DNA of 64,000 bases from an uncultured Clostridium sp. (GTDB lineage Bacteria > Bacillota > Clostridia > Peptostreptococcales > Peptostreptococcaceae), in the NCBI GenBank assembly GCA_945871955.1, contig CAMBXR010000001.1:34513-98512 (forward strand), written 5' to 3'. Below the pieces are notes generated by a model. The model saw only the letters and a list, made by a program, of their open reading frames with translations, searched no databases and was not told the origin of the DNA. Positions 18,288 through 28,719 of this stretch are shown here, piece by piece. Position 1 is the stretch's first letter. The number at the start of each line of letters is the position of its first letter. A program made the translations under genes and the position numbers.

Positions 18288-20393
18288 TTATTTATTTTTT
18301 CTTTCTGGTTTTGGAAGTAATACTTTTCTAGATACATTTACTCTACCTTTGTCATCTATTTCAGTAACCTTAACTTCTACTTCATCTCCAACATTTAAAA
18401 CATCTTCAACTTTTTCTATTCTTTCATGAGCTATATTTCCTATACGAAGTAATCCTTCTTTTCCTGGAAGTAACTCAACAAAAGCACCGAAGTTAACTAT
18501 TCTAGTTACTTTACCTTTGTATACAGCATTAAGTTCAACCTCTGCAACTATATCAGATATTTTTTGCTCAGCTAATTTTATCATATCCATATCAGTACCA
18601 GCTATGAATACTTCACCATCTTGTTCTATATCTATTTTAACACCAGTTTCATCTATTATCTTAGTTATTACTTTACCACCAGCACCTATAACGTCTCTTA
18701 TTTTGTCTGGATTAATTCTCATAGTAACTATTTTTGGTGCATATTTAGATAACTCAGCATTTGGTTTATCTATACATTTTTTCATTTCATTTAATATATG
18801 AAGTCTACCAACTCTAGCTTGAGATAATGCTTGAGTTAATATTTCTTTATCTATACCAGCTATTTTTATATCCATTTGTATAGCAGTTATACCTTTTTCA
18901 GTACCTGCAACTTTGAAGTCCATATCTCCTAAATGGTCTTCCATACCTTGTATATCTGAAAGTATAGCCATTTTTCCATCATGTTCTATAAGTCCCATTG
19001 CTATACCTGCAACCATATCTTTTAAAGGTACACCAGCATCTAATAAAGATAATGTTGAACCACAAACAGAACCTTGAGATGTAGATCCATTTGAACTTAA
19101 TACTTCAGACACAAGTCTTATTGCATAAGGGAATTCTTCTTTTGAAGGTATTACTGGAAGTAATGCTCTTTCTGCAAGGGCACCATGTCCTATTTCTCTT
19201 CTTCCTGGTCCTCTTGATGGTCTAGCTTCACCAACAGAGTATGCAGGGAAGTTGTAGTGATGCATATATCTTTTATTTTCTTCTTCATCAAGTCCATCTA
19301 ATATTTGAACATCACCTAAAGCTCCTAAAGTTGTAACTGTCATTACTTGAGTTTGTCCTCTTGTAAATAATCCTGAACCATGAGCTCTTGGTATAAATCC
19401 ATGGTCACACCAGATCGGTCTTATTTCATCAGTTTTTCTTGCATCTGGTCTTCTACCTTCATGTACTATAGCTTTTCTAACTTCTTCTTTTATTATGGCA
19501 TCTAAAGTTGCTATTATATCATTTCCAAACTCTTCTAAGGTTTCTTCATCAAAGCTATTTATAGTTTGCTCTTTAACTGCATCCATAGCCTCTTGTCTTT
19601 CTAATTTTTCAACTACTTTTACAGCTTCTTTCATACCTTCAGTAGCTATTTCTCTAACTTTAGCTTCTATTTCAGCATTTGGTTTAGTCTCTTCAAATTC
19701 CATTTTTTCTTTTCCAACTTCAGCTTGGATTTGTTCTATGAATTCAACTATTTTTTTGATTTCTTCATGAGCTTTTAATATTGCTTCAAGCATTAATGAT
19801 TCTGGCACTTCATTTGCTCCAGCTTCAACCATCATTACTGCTTCTTTAGTTCCTGATACTACTAAGTGTAATTCACTTTTTTCTCTTTCTTCTGCTGTAG
19901 GATTTACTACTAATGCTCCATCAACTAATCCTATACATACAGAACCTGTTGGACCATTGAATGGTATTTCTGATATTGATAAAGCAACTGAAGACCCTAT
20001 CATAGAAACTATATCAGGAGTACAGTCTTGATCTACTGATAGAACTGTAGCAACTACTTGTACATCATTTCTAAAAGTTTTTGGGAATAAAGGTCTTATT
20101 GGTCTATCAATAAGTCTTGATGTAAGTATAGCTTTTTCTGATGGTTTACCTTCTCTTTTTAAAAATCCACCTGGTATTTTACCAACTGAATATAATTTTT
20201 CTTCATAATCAACGCTTAGTGGGAAGAAGTCAACACCGTCTCTTGGTTGAGCTGATTTTGATACATTGACCATAACCATAGTCTCACCATATCTAAGAAT
20301 TGCACTTCCACTTGCAAGTTGTGCTATTTTGCCTATTTCAACAGAAAGTTCTCTTCCTGCTAAATCCATTGTAAAAATTTTATGTTCAAACAT
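18288..20393 (-). CDS. pnp: Polyribonucleotide nucleotidyltransferase (PNPase)
   Basis: This is a phosphate-dependent 3'-5' exoribonuclease. It has two RNase PH domains joined by an all-helical linker, the second holding '[21 protein letters not shown]' and '[10 protein letters not shown]'. A KH domain ('[15 protein letters not shown]', about 560) and an S1 domain ('[25 protein letters not shown]', about 625) follow. At 701 residues it is full length. AGAGGAGG precedes the ATG. It lies between ylxY and a degV-family gene and has its own promoter. Confidence 0.97.
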   Translation of the reverse strand: MFEHKIFTMDLAGRELSVEIGKIAQLASGSAILRYGETMVMVNVSKSAQPRDGVDFFPLSVDYEEKLYSVGKIPGGFLKREGKPSEKAILTSRLIDRPIRPLFPKTFRNDVQVVATVLSVDQDCTPDIVSMIGSSVALSISEIPFNGPTGSVCIGLVDGALVVNPTAEEREKSELHLVVSGTKEAVMMVEAGANEVPESLMLEAILKAHEEIKKIVEFIEQIQAEVGKEKMEFEETKPNAEIEAKVREIATEGMKEAVKVVEKLERQEAMDAVKEQTINSFDEETLEEFGNDIIATLDAIIKEEVRKAIVHEGRRPDARKTDEIRPIWCDHGFIPRAHGSGLFTRGQTQVMTVTTLGALGDVQILDGLDEEENKRYMHHYNFPAYSVGEARPSRGPGRREIGHGALAERALLPVIPSKEEFPYAIRLVSEVLSSNGSTSQGSVCGSTLSLLDAGVPLKDMVAGIAMGLIEHDGKMAILSDIQGMEDHLGDMDFKVAGTEKGITAIQMDIKIAGIDKEILTQALSQARVGRLHILNEMKKCIDKPNAELSKYAPKIVTMRINPDKIRDVIGAGGKVITKIIDETGVKIDIEQDGEVFIAGTDMDMIKLAEQKISDIVAEVELNAVYKGKVTRIVNFGAFVELLPGKEGLLRIGNIAHERIEKVEDVLNVGDEVEVKVTEIDDKGRVNVSRKVLLPKPERKNK

Positions 20394-20442
20394 TAATGCT
20401 TGTACCTCCTCTTATACTGAAACCACTTTTTCTCTATGTACT

Positions 20443-20471
20443 ATATTAACAAAATTACTACTAATTAACAA
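20443..20471 (-). promoter_or_regulatory. pnp promoter
   Basis: TTGTTA (20466-20471), a 17-bp spacer and TAATAT (20443-20448) on the minus strand read into pnp, giving a leader of about 45 bases. Confidence 0.6.
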
Positions 20472-20524
20472 TATAATTATATTGTAGAAAATTTGTGTTT
20501 CTAGTATATCTTCTTATTTATTAA

Positions 20525-21367
20525 CTAACTTGAAGAACTTATAGCTAAAATTTCTGGTCCTGTATGTGAACATATACAAGATCCGCCTCTAGTAATAAAT
20601 ACTTTTTTTGCTTTTACTCTTTTTGCTACTTCTTCTTTAAGTTTTTCAAAATCTGATTCATTGGATCCATATCCAATTGTAATTATTTTAGATTCTAAGT
20701 CATTGTCATTAGCTTCTAAAATCATGTCTACTAATTTAGAAGCTACTTGCTTAGTTCCTCTAACTTTTGATACTATTTTACTTTTACCATCTTCCATAGT
20801 ACATATAGGCTTTATATTTAACATATTTCCTACAAATGATACTACGCTAGGTAATCTTCCACTTTCTTTTAAATAATCAAGTGTAAATGGAACAAAGAAT
20901 AAATTGACACTTCCCCTGATTTCTTCTAATTTATCAACTATTTCTTTTGCACTTAAGTCACTTTCCTCTATTAATTCACAGGCTTTTATTATATATTGTC
21001 CACTCCCAAGAGATAAAAATAATGTATCAAAAATATAAATATTTCCCTCTACATCATTTTTAGCCATTGTAGCACTTTGATATGTTCCCGAAGCTTTTGA
21101 TGAACCTGTAAAACAAATAACATCATATCCCTCACTTACGTATTTTTCAAAACTCTCTTTAAATTGCATATATGTAGCCTGAGATGTTTTAGGTAAATTC
21201 TCACTAGTTTTTAAAATATGATAAAATTCTTCTTTTGTGAAATCTACGCCATCTTTATATTCTTTTCCATCTATATTGATAGTAAGTGGAATTATTTCTA
21301 AATAGTCTTTTTCTTTTATTTCTTCAGGAATATCACACATACTATCATATAATATTTTAATATTCAT
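20525..21367 (-). CDS. DegV-family fatty-acid-binding protein
   Basis: This 280-residue protein has the DegV/FakB fold. N-terminal 'ILYDSMCDIPEE' corresponds to the usual DSxxDLP. 'PKTSQATYMQF' and 'FTGSSKASGTYQSA' carry the conserved Thr-Ser-Gln and Ser positions that hold the fatty-acid carboxylate. 'KESGRLPSV' and a C-terminal 'SCICSHTGPEILAI' complete the pattern. FakB-type members hand exogenous fatty acids to the kinase FakA; which DegV subgroup this is cannot be told. GGGGGTAGTAGTT supports the ATG at 21367, not the ORF-track start nine codons upstream. Confidence 0.88.
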   Translation of the reverse strand: MNIKILYDSMCDIPEEIKEKDYLEIIPLTINIDGKEYKDGVDFTKEEFYHILKTSENLPKTSQATYMQFKESFEKYVSEGYDVICFTGSSKASGTYQSATMAKNDVEGNIYIFDTLFLSLGSGQYIIKACELIEESDLSAKEIVDKLEEIRGSVNLFFVPFTLDYLKESGRLPSVVSFVGNMLNIKPICTMEDGKSKIVSKVRGTKQVASKLVDMILEANDNDLESKIITIGYGSNESDFEKLKEEVAKRVKAKKVFITRGGSCICSHTGPEILAISSSS

Positions 21368-21413
21368 AACTACTACCCCCTTGTAGAAACCCATTACTTT
21401 TTCTTTATCAATA

Positions 21414-21450
21414 CAAAAAAAACAGGTACTATAGTATACCTGCTTTTTTT
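21414..21450 (-). terminator. Terminator after rpsO
   Basis: On the minus strand GCAGGTATACTATAGTACCTG(T) is followed by a run of U's, with A's before it. It ends the rpsO transcript. Confidence 0.92.
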
Positions 21451-21464
21451 ATAAAGTAATAAGA

Positions 21465-21719
21465 TTATTTTCTTAATCCTAATTTAGCTATTAATGATCT
21501 GTAACCTTCTAAGTCTTTTTCTTTTAAGTAAGCTAATAAGTTTCTTCTTCTACCAACCATTTTTAATAATCCTCTTCTTGAGTGGTGGTCTTTTTTGTGA
21601 ACTTTTAAGTGTTCGTTTAACTCGTTTATTCTAGCTGTTAATAAAGCTATTTGAACTTCTGGAGAACCAGTATCTCCTTCTTTTCTTCCGAATTCTCTTA
21701 TTATTTCTGTTTTATTCAT
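21465..21719 (-). CDS. rpsO: 30S ribosomal protein S15
   Basis: S15 (uS15) binds 16S rRNA at an early assembly step. The 84 residues contain the family text '[17 protein letters not shown]', '[19 protein letters not shown]' and 'RRNLLAYLK'. Length fits. GGAGGT lies 7 nt before the ATG at 21719, so the ORF track is five codons too long. It has its own promoter inside the 3' end of ribF, a structured leader and a terminator, as for many autoregulated rpsO genes. Confidence 0.97.
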   Translation of the reverse strand: MNKTEIIREFGRKEGDTGSPEVQIALLTARINELNEHLKVHKKDHHSRRGLLKMVGRRRNLLAYLKEKDLEGYRSLIAKLGLRK

Positions 21720-21752
21720 TTGATGTACCTCCAAATATTTTTAATATAATCG

Positions 21753-21797
21753 CCATTTACTAAGCATTGATTGGAGTATTCATATGCCGAGTAATGG
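21753..21797 (-). ncRNA. Structured rpsO leader, candidate S15 autoregulatory element
   Basis: The leader between the rpsO promoter and start can fold CCATTACT (top of the transcript) with AGTAAATGG, plus inner GCAT/ATGC pairs. This gives a bulged stem about 30-80 bases upstream of the ATG. Feedback by S15 through its mRNA leader is established in several bacterial groups; assignment to a known Firmicute class is inference. Confidence 0.5.
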
Positions 21798-21808
21798 TTA
21801 CCTTCATT

Positions 21809-21837
21809 ATTCTATCATATCTTAGCTACTTTTGCAA
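21809..21837 (-). promoter_or_regulatory. rpsO promoter
   Basis: TTGCAA (21832-21837), a 17-bp spacer and TAGAAT (21809-21814) on the minus strand straddle the last bases of ribF and give a leader of about 80 bases. Confidence 0.7.
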
Positions 21838-22751
21838 ATATACTTTTTATATATATAATTAGTATCCATCTTCAATTGTATTTTTAGTTCATTTAAATCC
21901 TTAAATTTCTTTTCATCTCTTATTCTTTCCAAAAACTCAAGTTTTATAGTTTTACCATAAATATCTTTATCAAATTGCAATATATTTGTTTCTATAGATA
22001 TTTTTTCTCCATTTACAGTAGGATTATAACCTATATTTGTAGCTCCAACATAAACTTCACTATCAATATATACCTTTGTAGCATATATTCCTATTTTAGG
22101 TATAATTAAATTTTCTTCTAGCTTAAGATTGGCTGTAGGAAATCCAATAGTTCTTCCTATTTGTTTTGCATAAATTACTTTACCTTCTATAGTGTAATTT
22201 CGTCCCAAATAGTCTTTTATTTCCTCCACTCTACCTGCATATATTAAATCTTTTACATAAGTACTACTTACCCTTATATTTTTAACAGTTACAGGTTCAA
22301 TTACATCTACTGTAAATCCATACTTCTTACCTAGTATTTTAAGTATAGTTGGAGTGCCTTCTCTATTTCTTGCAAAAGCAAAATCATGGCCAATAATTAA
22401 TTTCCTAGCACCTAGTTTTTTTACTAAAACTTCTTTTACAAAGTTTTCTGCAGAAATATTAGCCATATCTTTATTAAAAGGTATATCTATAACTACATCT
22501 ATACCACAAGATTTAAGCTTATTTATTTTTTCTTTTTCTGTAATTATTTCTCTCGTTATGATATTAGAAAAGTAACTAATAGGACTATTTTTAAAAGTAA
22601 ACACTATACTTTTTAGTTTTTCTTTTTTACCATAATAGACAGCTTTTTCTATTAGCACTTCATGACCTTTGTGAATACCGTCAAATTTACCTATAGTAAC
22701 AACACTTTTATCAAAACTATCTATTTCATTTAAAGAATTTATAATAATCAT
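21822..22751 (-). CDS. ribF: Bifunctional riboflavin kinase/FAD synthetase
   Basis: It converts riboflavin to FMN and then FAD. The N-terminal nucleotidyltransferase domain shows 'GKFDGIHKGHEVLI' (the HxGH motif) and 'GHDFAFARNREGT' (about residue 120). The C-terminal kinase domain begins near 185 with 'GRTIGFPTANL' and has 'GATNIGYNPTV'. At 309 residues it is normal. It follows truB by 24 bases in the infB-region operon, as in other Firmicutes. Confidence 0.95.
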   Translation of the reverse strand: MIIINSLNEIDSFDKSVVTIGKFDGIHKGHEVLIEKAVYYGKKEKLKSIVFTFKNSPISYFSNIITREIITEKEKINKLKSCGIDVVIDIPFNKDMANISAENFVKEVLVKKLGARKLIIGHDFAFARNREGTPTILKILGKKYGFTVDVIEPVTVKNIRVSSTYVKDLIYAGRVEEIKDYLGRNYTIEGKVIYAKQIGRTIGFPTANLKLEENLIIPKIGIYATKVYIDSEVYVGATNIGYNPTVNGEKISIETNILQFDKDIYGKTIKLEFLERIRDEKKFKDLNELKIQLKMDTNYIYKKYICKSS

Positions 22752-22775
22752 GTCTTTTCCCCACTGATATAATAA

Positions 22776-23684
22776 TTATTCTATAAAAATTTTATCACTT
22801 TTTAGACTAATAGTGTTATTATTTTTTAATAATTTTCCAGTTCCTATAAATTCATTATTGCAGTATACTCTAACATATTCATCATCTTTTGATAAATTAT
22901 CATTTGTAAATCTTCTAGAATCTATTATTCCGCCATTTCTATAATATTTAAGAGCAGAATCCATTAATTTAACTTTTTTAAAATTATCTAGAACAAAATC
23001 AATATCATATAAGTAATTTTCTAGTGTATTATCATTATAATATCTTTCTAATTCTTCTAGAGTTATTGAGTTTTCTAAGTTAAATTTACCCGAAGATGTT
23101 CTAAGTAAAAAGGACATATGTCCTCCACATTTTAAATAGTTACCAATATCATGACATATACTTCTCACATATGTACCTTTTGAACATTTTACTAAAAATA
23201 ATATTTTATTATCATTTATATTTAGTATTTTAATATTCTCTATTTTGACTTTTCTCGGTTTAATTTCTATATTATCTGCTTTTCCTTTTCTAGCTAAATC
23301 GCACATTTTTTGTCCATTAACCTTAAGAGCCGAATAAACGGGTGGATATTGGTCAATCTCTCCCTTTTGTGTTTCAAAAGCTTTATAAATATCTTCTTTT
23401 GTAATATTTGAAGTATCCCCTTCAAATGTTATAACTCCTGAAGAATCATAAGTATCTGTAGCAGCACCTAGTGTCAATTCACATATATATGATTTTTCTT
23501 TGTTTAAAATAAGCTCACTTACTTTAGTCGCTTTATTTAAACATATTGGAAGAACTCCTGCTGCATCAGGATCTAGTGTCCCTGTATGACCTACTTTTTT
23601 CATACTTAAAATTCTTCTCACCCTACTTACCACATCATGAGATGTCATTCCTGTAGGTTTTAATATATTTACTATTTTATTCAT
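22776..23684 (-). CDS. truB: tRNA pseudouridine-55 synthase
   Basis: It makes pseudouridine at position 55 of the tRNA T-loop. The catalytic aspartate lies in 'HTGTLDPDAAGVLP' (about residue 40), with 'YICELTLGAATDTYDSSG' and 'KCSKGTYVRSICHDIG' also family-typical. A C-terminal region of about 70 residues is poorly conserved. At 302 residues it has normal length. It lies 12 bases after nrnA and is co-transcribed. Confidence 0.96.
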   Translation of the reverse strand: MNKIVNILKPTGMTSHDVVSRVRRILSMKKVGHTGTLDPDAAGVLPICLNKATKVSELILNKEKSYICELTLGAATDTYDSSGVITFEGDTSNITKEDIYKAFETQKGEIDQYPPVYSALKVNGQKMCDLARKGKADNIEIKPRKVKIENIKILNINDNKILFLVKCSKGTYVRSICHDIGNYLKCGGHMSFLLRTSSGKFNLENSITLEELERYYNDNTLENYLYDIDFVLDNFKKVKLMDSALKYYRNGGIIDSRRFTNDNLSKDDEYVRVYCNNEFIGTGKLLKNNNTISLKSDKIFIE

Positions 23685-23696
23685 TAAAAATCATCC

Positions 23697-24677
23697 TTAA
23701 ATTTCTTTTAATGCTTGTTCTACTATTTTTATTTTTGCATTGTTTATATTATCATTTATAGTACAGCCAGAAGCCCTCATATGGCCTCCTCCGCCAAATA
23801 CTTTAGCTATTTTACTCACATCTACAAAGGATTTTGATCTTAAGCTAACCTTAATTTCATTATTACCTTTCTCTTTAAGTAAAATTCCTATTTCCACGTT
23901 TTCTATATCTCTAGCATAAGGAACGATTCCATCTACATCCTTAAAATCAATATTGTATTTTTTTAGCATTTCTTGAGTAACCATCATTACTGCTATCTTT
24001 GTATTGATTATTTCTAGAGTATTTAATGATGCACCTAATAATTTATAAAAATTAAAAGGATTGCTACCAAATACATTTTGAACTACTTTTTGTGTATCAG
24101 CTTTACGTAATAATAATTCTTTTGCCATATCAAAACTACTTGCATGAGTATTTGAGTACGTCAGTTTCCCTGTATCTGTCATAAGTCCTGTATAAAGAGC
24201 TGTAGCAATATTTTTATCTATAGTTTCAACACTATTTATTTCTTCATTTCTTTTAAGAAGATTATATACTAACTCACAAGTTGAAGATTCTTCGGCCATA
24301 ACATAATTTAAATCTCCATAAAAATCATTACTTGCATGATGATCTATATTAATTAACTTAGTACAGTTATCTTTAATTTCATCATCTAAACATATTCTAT
24401 TTTTATCCCCACAATCTAAAGTAATCAGATTATAATCTTTTATATTCAGCTCTTTAAATTCTTGAGAGTTTATTATGTTTATGTCTTCTATAAGAAATTG
24501 CATGTTTATAGGCATACTATCATTCATAACATAGTAAACCCTCTTATTAATTTTTTTTAAGAAATAATAAATTGAAAGAGTTGAACCAATATTGTCTCCG
24601 TCTGGATTAACATGAGAAGTAACGACAAAGTCGTCACTTCCATGTATATATTTTAAAATAGTATCTATACTATTCAT
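23697..24677 (-). CDS. nrnA: DHH-DHHA1 bifunctional nanoRNase/PAP phosphatase
   Basis: NrnA degrades 2-5 nt RNA fragments and dephosphorylates pAp. DHH-domain metal motifs are visible: 'SHVNPDGDNIGS' (about residue 26), 'LDCGD' and 'NIDHHASNDFYG'. The DHHA1 signature 'FGGGGHMRASGC' lies near the C-terminus. The ORF track starts at an upstream TTG, but GAGG sits 9 nt before the ATG at 24677, which overlaps the rbfA stop by 8 bases. The order rbfA-nrnA-truB is common in clostridia. Confidence 0.92.
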   Translation of the reverse strand: MNSIDTILKYIHGSDDFVVTSHVNPDGDNIGSTLSIYYFLKKINKRVYYVMNDSMPINMQFLIEDINIINSQEFKELNIKDYNLITLDCGDKNRICLDDEIKDNCTKLINIDHHASNDFYGDLNYVMAEESSTCELVYNLLKRNEEINSVETIDKNIATALYTGLMTDTGKLTYSNTHASSFDMAKELLLRKADTQKVVQNVFGSNPFNFYKLLGASLNTLEIINTKIAVMMVTQEMLKKYNIDFKDVDGIVPYARDIENVEIGILLKEKGNNEIKVSLRSKSFVDVSKIAKVFGGGGHMRASGCTINDNINNAKIKIVEQALKEI

Positions 24678-25053
24678 TTTCATTATCCTCAACTTGAGGT
24701 CTTTCTTGATCTTTTTGTGATACTTTCTTTATAAGGCTGTCCATATACATACCTTTTATTAAAGAATCGTCTATTTTGAATATGATTTGTGGGATATGTC
24801 TTATTTTTATATTTTTACCTATTTCTCTTCTGATATAGCTTTCTGCACTACTTAAACCTTGTAAAGTAGATTCTTCATCTCCACCTAAAATACTTACGTA
24901 TACATAGGCATAGCTTAAGTCGCTAGTTACTTCTACATCTGTAACACTTACCATAGAGTTTATTCTAGGGTCTTTTATTCCGTTAATAAGCATTGTACTT
25001 ACTATTTTTCTAATCTCTTCGCCTATTCTACGTGTTCTATTATATGATGCCAT
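24670..25053 (-). CDS. rbfA: Ribosome-binding factor A
   Basis: RbfA is a small KH-like factor that matures the 30S subunit. It has the expected text 'RIGEEIRKIVSTML' and 'VSVTDVEVTSDLSYAYVYVS', and near the end 'RHIPQIIFKIDDSL'. Length 127 fits. It lies 33 bases after infB. In Bacillus ylxP (DUF503) sits between the two; here that gene is elsewhere in the window. Confidence 0.95.
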   Translation of the reverse strand: MASYNRTRRIGEEIRKIVSTMLINGIKDPRINSMVSVTDVEVTSDLSYAYVYVSILGGDEESTLQGLSSAESYIRREIGKNIKIRHIPQIIFKIDDSLIKGMYMDSLIKKVSQKDQERPQVEDNENE

Positions 25054-25086
25054 AATATCAACCTTCTTTATCTATTGTTAATTTGT

Positions 25087-27024
25087 TTATAATTTTCTTT
25101 CTACTTCTTTTGTTATATAAGCTTCAACTATATCTCCAACTTTTATGTCATTGTAGTTTACGAAACTCATACCACATTCGTAACCAGAATTTACTTCTTT
25201 TACATCGTCTTTAAATCTCTTAAGAGCTAATATTTCACCTTCGTGGATTATTATACCGTCTCTTACTATTCTTACTTTACCATTTCTGAATATCTTACCG
25301 CTTGTTACATAGCATCCAGAAACTGTACCAACACCAGATATTTTGTAAACTTCTCTTATTTCAGCTTTACCTGTGTCTTCATCTCTGTATTCAGGATCTA
25401 ACATACCGCTCATAGCTGCTTGTATATCTTCTATAGCTTTGTATATTATAGTGTAACTTCTTATATCTACATTTTCTTTTTCTGCTAAAGATTCAGCACC
25501 AGATACTGGTCTTACGTTGAATCCTATTATTATTGCATTTGATGCAGCAGCAAGTGTAACGTCTGATTCATTTATTGCTCCAACACCACCGTGTATTACT
25601 CTTACTCCAACTTCATCGTTAGATAATTTTTCAAGAGATTGTTTAACCGCTTGAACTGAACCTTGAACGTCTGCTTTTATTATTACGTTAAGATCTTTTA
25701 CTTGACCTTCGTTCATTTGATCGAAGAATTGATCAAGTGACATTCTTTGGTTAGATTTTAACATTTCTTCTCTTGCTATTTGTTGTCTTTTTTCTGCTAT
25801 ATTTCTAGCAACTTTATCTGAAGGAACTGCAACAAATTGATCTCCACCTTGTGGAACTTCAGAAAGTCCTAATATTTCTACAGCTGTTGATGGACCAGCA
25901 GTTTTAACTCTTTTACCTTTTGAGTTTATCATTGCTCTAACTTTACCACAAGCAACACCACAAACTATTGGATCTCCAACTTTTAAAGTACCACCTTGTA
26001 CAAGTACTGTAGCAACTGGACCTCTTCCTTTGTCAAGTTCAGCTTCTACAACTGTACCTACAGCTCTTTTATCTGGATTAGCTTTTAATTCTTCCATTTC
26101 AGCAACTAAAAGTATCATTTCAAGTAATGTATCTATTCCTGTTTTTTGTCTAGCTGAAACTGGAACTGCTATAACATCTCCACCCCAGTCTTCAACAAGT
26201 AATCCTTGTTCAGATAATTCTTGTTTAACTTTATCTGGGTTAGCTGATGGTTTATCTATTTTATTTATAGCTACTATTAGTGGAACCTCTGCTGCTTTAG
26301 CATGGTTTATAGCTTCTATAGTTTGAGGCATTATACCATCATCTGCTGCAACAACAAGTATAGCTATATCTGTAACTTGTGCACCTCTAGCTCTCATTGC
26401 TGTGAAAGCCTCATGTCCTGGAGTATCTAAGAATACTATCTTTTGTCCATTTATAGATACTTCAGAAGCACCTATATGTTGAGTTATTCCACCTGCTTCG
26501 CTATTAGTAACATGTGTACTTCTTATAGCGTCAAGTAAAGAAGTTTTACCGTGGTCAACATGTCCCATTACTGTTACAACTGGTGGTCTTGGTTTTAAAT
26601 CTTCTTCTCTATCTTCTTCTATTTCCATTAATGCTTCTATTTCTTCTTCAGCATCTTCATCATTTCCACCTGCAACTAATGTAAATCCATAGTCACTTGC
26701 TAAGTGAGATGCTATTTCAAAGTTAACTTCTTGGTTAAGTGAAGCCATAGTTCCCATTTTCATAAGTTTCATTATAACTTCTGTAGCTGGTTTTCCTAAT
26801 GCTTCAGCTAATTGTTGAACTGTTAAAGTTCCATCAACTGTTATTATATTTTCATCAGATCCTTTTTCTTCTTCTAAAAGATCCATTAATAATTCAACTT
26901 CTTCTTCTTCTAATTCAGCTTTTTCGTTTTGTGCTTCAATTCCTAATTCTTTTAATTTCGCTAAGATGTCCTTATTTGACATTCCTACTTCTTCTGCTAT
27001 TTGGTAAACTCTTGTTTTTTTCAC
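25087..27024 (-). CDS. infB: Translation initiation factor IF-2
   Basis: IF-2 is the GTPase that brings initiator tRNA to the ribosome. Two short N-terminal IF2N modules come first (from residue 1 and about 62). The G domain holds '[14 protein letters not shown]' (about 153), '[15 protein letters not shown]' and 'NKIDKP', followed by the beta-barrel and C-terminal domains. Length 645 is at the short end because the N-terminal region is brief, as in clostridia. The start is GTG with GGGGGTG upstream. It belongs to the nusA-infB operon. Confidence 0.97.
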   Translation of the reverse strand: MKKTRVYQIAEEVGMSNKDILAKLKELGIEAQNEKAELEEEEVELLMDLLEEEKGSDENIITVDGTLTVQQLAEALGKPATEVIMKLMKMGTMASLNQEVNFEIASHLASDYGFTLVAGGNDEDAEEEIEALMEIEEDREEDLKPRPPVVTVMGHVDHGKTSLLDAIRSTHVTNSEAGGITQHIGASEVSINGQKIVFLDTPGHEAFTAMRARGAQVTDIAILVVAADDGIMPQTIEAINHAKAAEVPLIVAINKIDKPSANPDKVKQELSEQGLLVEDWGGDVIAVPVSARQKTGIDTLLEMILLVAEMEELKANPDKRAVGTVVEAELDKGRGPVATVLVQGGTLKVGDPIVCGVACGKVRAMINSKGKRVKTAGPSTAVEILGLSEVPQGGDQFVAVPSDKVARNIAEKRQQIAREEMLKSNQRMSLDQFFDQMNEGQVKDLNVIIKADVQGSVQAVKQSLEKLSNDEVGVRVIHGGVGAINESDVTLAAASNAIIIGFNVRPVSGAESLAEKENVDIRSYTIIYKAIEDIQAAMSGMLDPEYRDEDTGKAEIREVYKISGVGTVSGCYVTSGKIFRNGKVRIVRDGIIIHEGEILALKRFKDDVKEVNSGYECGMSFVNYNDIKVGDIVEAYITKEVERKL

Positions 27025-27048
27025 AAGATCACCCCCTATTATTATTTG

Positions 27049-27357
27049 TTAATCAATTAACTGTATTATTTTATTTGCAAATCCTATATCTTTAATTCCT
27101 ATAACTGCTCTAGAATCTTTACCAATAGATATTCCTAAATCACTTTTAGTAGATAATTCTATACAGTTTACATGTCTGAAAGATGATTTATCTTTAAATA
27201 ATTTTTTAGTATTATTTGATGCATCTTCTGCTACAATAACTAAATTTAATTTTCCTTTTTTTAAATCTATCATAGTACCATCTTCACCAGATACTAATTT
27301 ACCTGCTCTCATGGCAATACCTAATAATGAGTGTATTTTTTGCATATTATTTGTCAT
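27049..27357 (-). CDS. ylxQ: L7Ae/L30e-family RNA-binding protein (YlxQ)
   Basis: This 102-residue single-domain protein has 'LLGIAMRAGKLVSGEDGTM' and 'LVIVAEDASNNTKK', the pattern of bacterial L7Ae-like kink-turn binders. The exact ribosomal or RNase P-related role is not settled. Its start overlaps the rnpM/ylxR stop by 11 bases (coupled translation), and it lies 24 bases before infB. Confidence 0.9.
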   Translation of the reverse strand: MTNNMQKIHSLLGIAMRAGKLVSGEDGTMIDLKKGKLNLVIVAEDASNNTKKLFKDKSSFRHVNCIELSTKSDLGISIGKDSRAVIGIKDIGFANKIIQLID

Positions 27358-27622
27358 AAGCTTCTAACTCCACTAATAATTTTTCATATACCTCATCTGG
27401 CACTTCCATTTTAAAAGCTCTATTTAAAGCTTTACTTTTTATAGCTTTTTTTAGACATTCAGAATCCTTGCATATGTATGCTCCTCTTCCATTTGCTTTG
27501 CCTGTTAAGTCTATAAATATTTCGCCTTCTTTATTTTTTACGATTCTCATAAGTTCTTTTTTATTGTCTCTATCTTGACAGACAATACATTTTCTTTGAG
27601 GTACTTTTTTTACTTTCTTCAA
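27347..27622 (-). CDS. rnpM: YlxR/RnpM, RNase P-associated RNA-binding protein
   Basis: The protein has 91 residues and the family motif 'PQRKCIVCQDRDNKKELMRIV', followed by 'DLTGKANGRGAYIC' near the middle. YlxR has been reported to bind the RNase P RNA and modulate it, hence RnpM. The start is TTG after GGAGGGATTGCT. It lies between nusA and ylxQ in the standard order. Confidence 0.92.
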   Translation of the reverse strand: MKKVKKVPQRKCIVCQDRDNKKELMRIVKNKEGEIFIDLTGKANGRGAYICKDSECLKKAIKSKALNRAFKMEVPDEVYEKLLVELEAYDK

Positions 27623-27634
27623 AGCAATCCCTCC

Positions 27635-28690
27635 TTACTCTTCATCGTTTAGTTGAGATTCACTTTTAATGTCTATTTTCCAATTCGTAAGTTTTGCAGC
27701 AAGTCTAGCATTTTGTCCTGCTTTTCCTATAGCTAAAGATAATTGATAATCAGGAACTACAACTAATGCTGATTTTTCTTCTTCATTAACTTCAACTTTA
27801 ACTACTTTTGATGGGCTAAGTGATGCAGATACAAACTCAGCTGGATTTTCACTGTAGTTTATTATATCTATTTTTTCTCCACCTAATTCATCAACTACAT
27901 ATTTAACTCTAGTTCCTTTTGGACCTACACAAGCTCCTATTGGATCTATTTTTTCATCTATAGAATGAACTGCCATTTTAGTTCTTGATCCTGCTTCTCT
28001 AGATACAGATTTTATTTGTACTATACCTTGGAATATTTCAGGTACTTCTGATTCAAATAATCTCTTAACTAAGTTTGGATGACTTCTAGATACTACTATT
28101 TGTGGTCCTTTATTAGTTTTCTTCACTTCTAATATATAAACCTTTATTTTATCTCCTGCTTTGAAGTTTTCTCCTGGTATTTGCTCAGTTTCTGGCATAG
28201 AAGCTTCTATTTTACCAAGTCTTACATAAACAACTTTTTTATTGTCAGATACTCTAGCAACTTCTCCTGTTACTAATTCTCCTTCTTTTTCTATAAATTC
28301 GTTGTATATTATTTCTCTTTCAGCTTCTCTTATTCTTTGAACAACTACTTGTTTAGCAGTTTGTGCAGCTATTCTTCCGAAATCTTTTGGAGTTACTTCG
28401 TTTTCTAATATATCTCCTAATTCATATTTTGGATTTATTTGTCTTGCTTCTGATAATTCTATTTCTAAGAAGTTATCGTATAAATCAGACTCATCCACAA
28501 CTCTTCTTTGAGAGTAAACTTTAACATCACCTTTTTCTCTATTGAAATCTATTCTAACGTTTTGTGATGAACCAAAGTTCTTTTTGTATGCAGTAAGTAA
28601 TGCTTGTTCTATTGTGTCTATAAGTATATCTTTATCAATACCTCTATCTTTTTCTAATTCATCTAATGCTTCTATGAATTCATGATTCAT
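27635..28690 (-). CDS. nusA: Transcription termination/antitermination factor NusA
   Basis: An N-terminal RNA-polymerase-binding domain (about 1-125) is followed by an S1 domain (about 135-200, 'GELVTGEVARVSDNKKVVYVRL'). Two KH domains close the protein ('DPIGACVGPKGTRVKYVVDELGGEKID' and 'LAIGKAGQNARLAAKLTNWKID'). Length 351 is the short Firmicute type without the C-terminal acidic repeats. It lies between rimP and rnpM. Confidence 0.97.
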   Translation of the reverse strand: MNHEFIEALDELEKDRGIDKDILIDTIEQALLTAYKKNFGSSQNVRIDFNREKGDVKVYSQRRVVDESDLYDNFLEIELSEARQINPKYELGDILENEVTPKDFGRIAAQTAKQVVVQRIREAEREIIYNEFIEKEGELVTGEVARVSDNKKVVYVRLGKIEASMPETEQIPGENFKAGDKIKVYILEVKKTNKGPQIVVSRSHPNLVKRLFESEVPEIFQGIVQIKSVSREAGSRTKMAVHSIDEKIDPIGACVGPKGTRVKYVVDELGGEKIDIINYSENPAEFVSASLSPSKVVKVEVNEEEKSALVVVPDYQLSLAIGKAGQNARLAAKLTNWKIDIKSESQLNDEE

Positions 28691-28719
28691 GATTTTATCC
28701 TCCCTATATTATGTTACCA

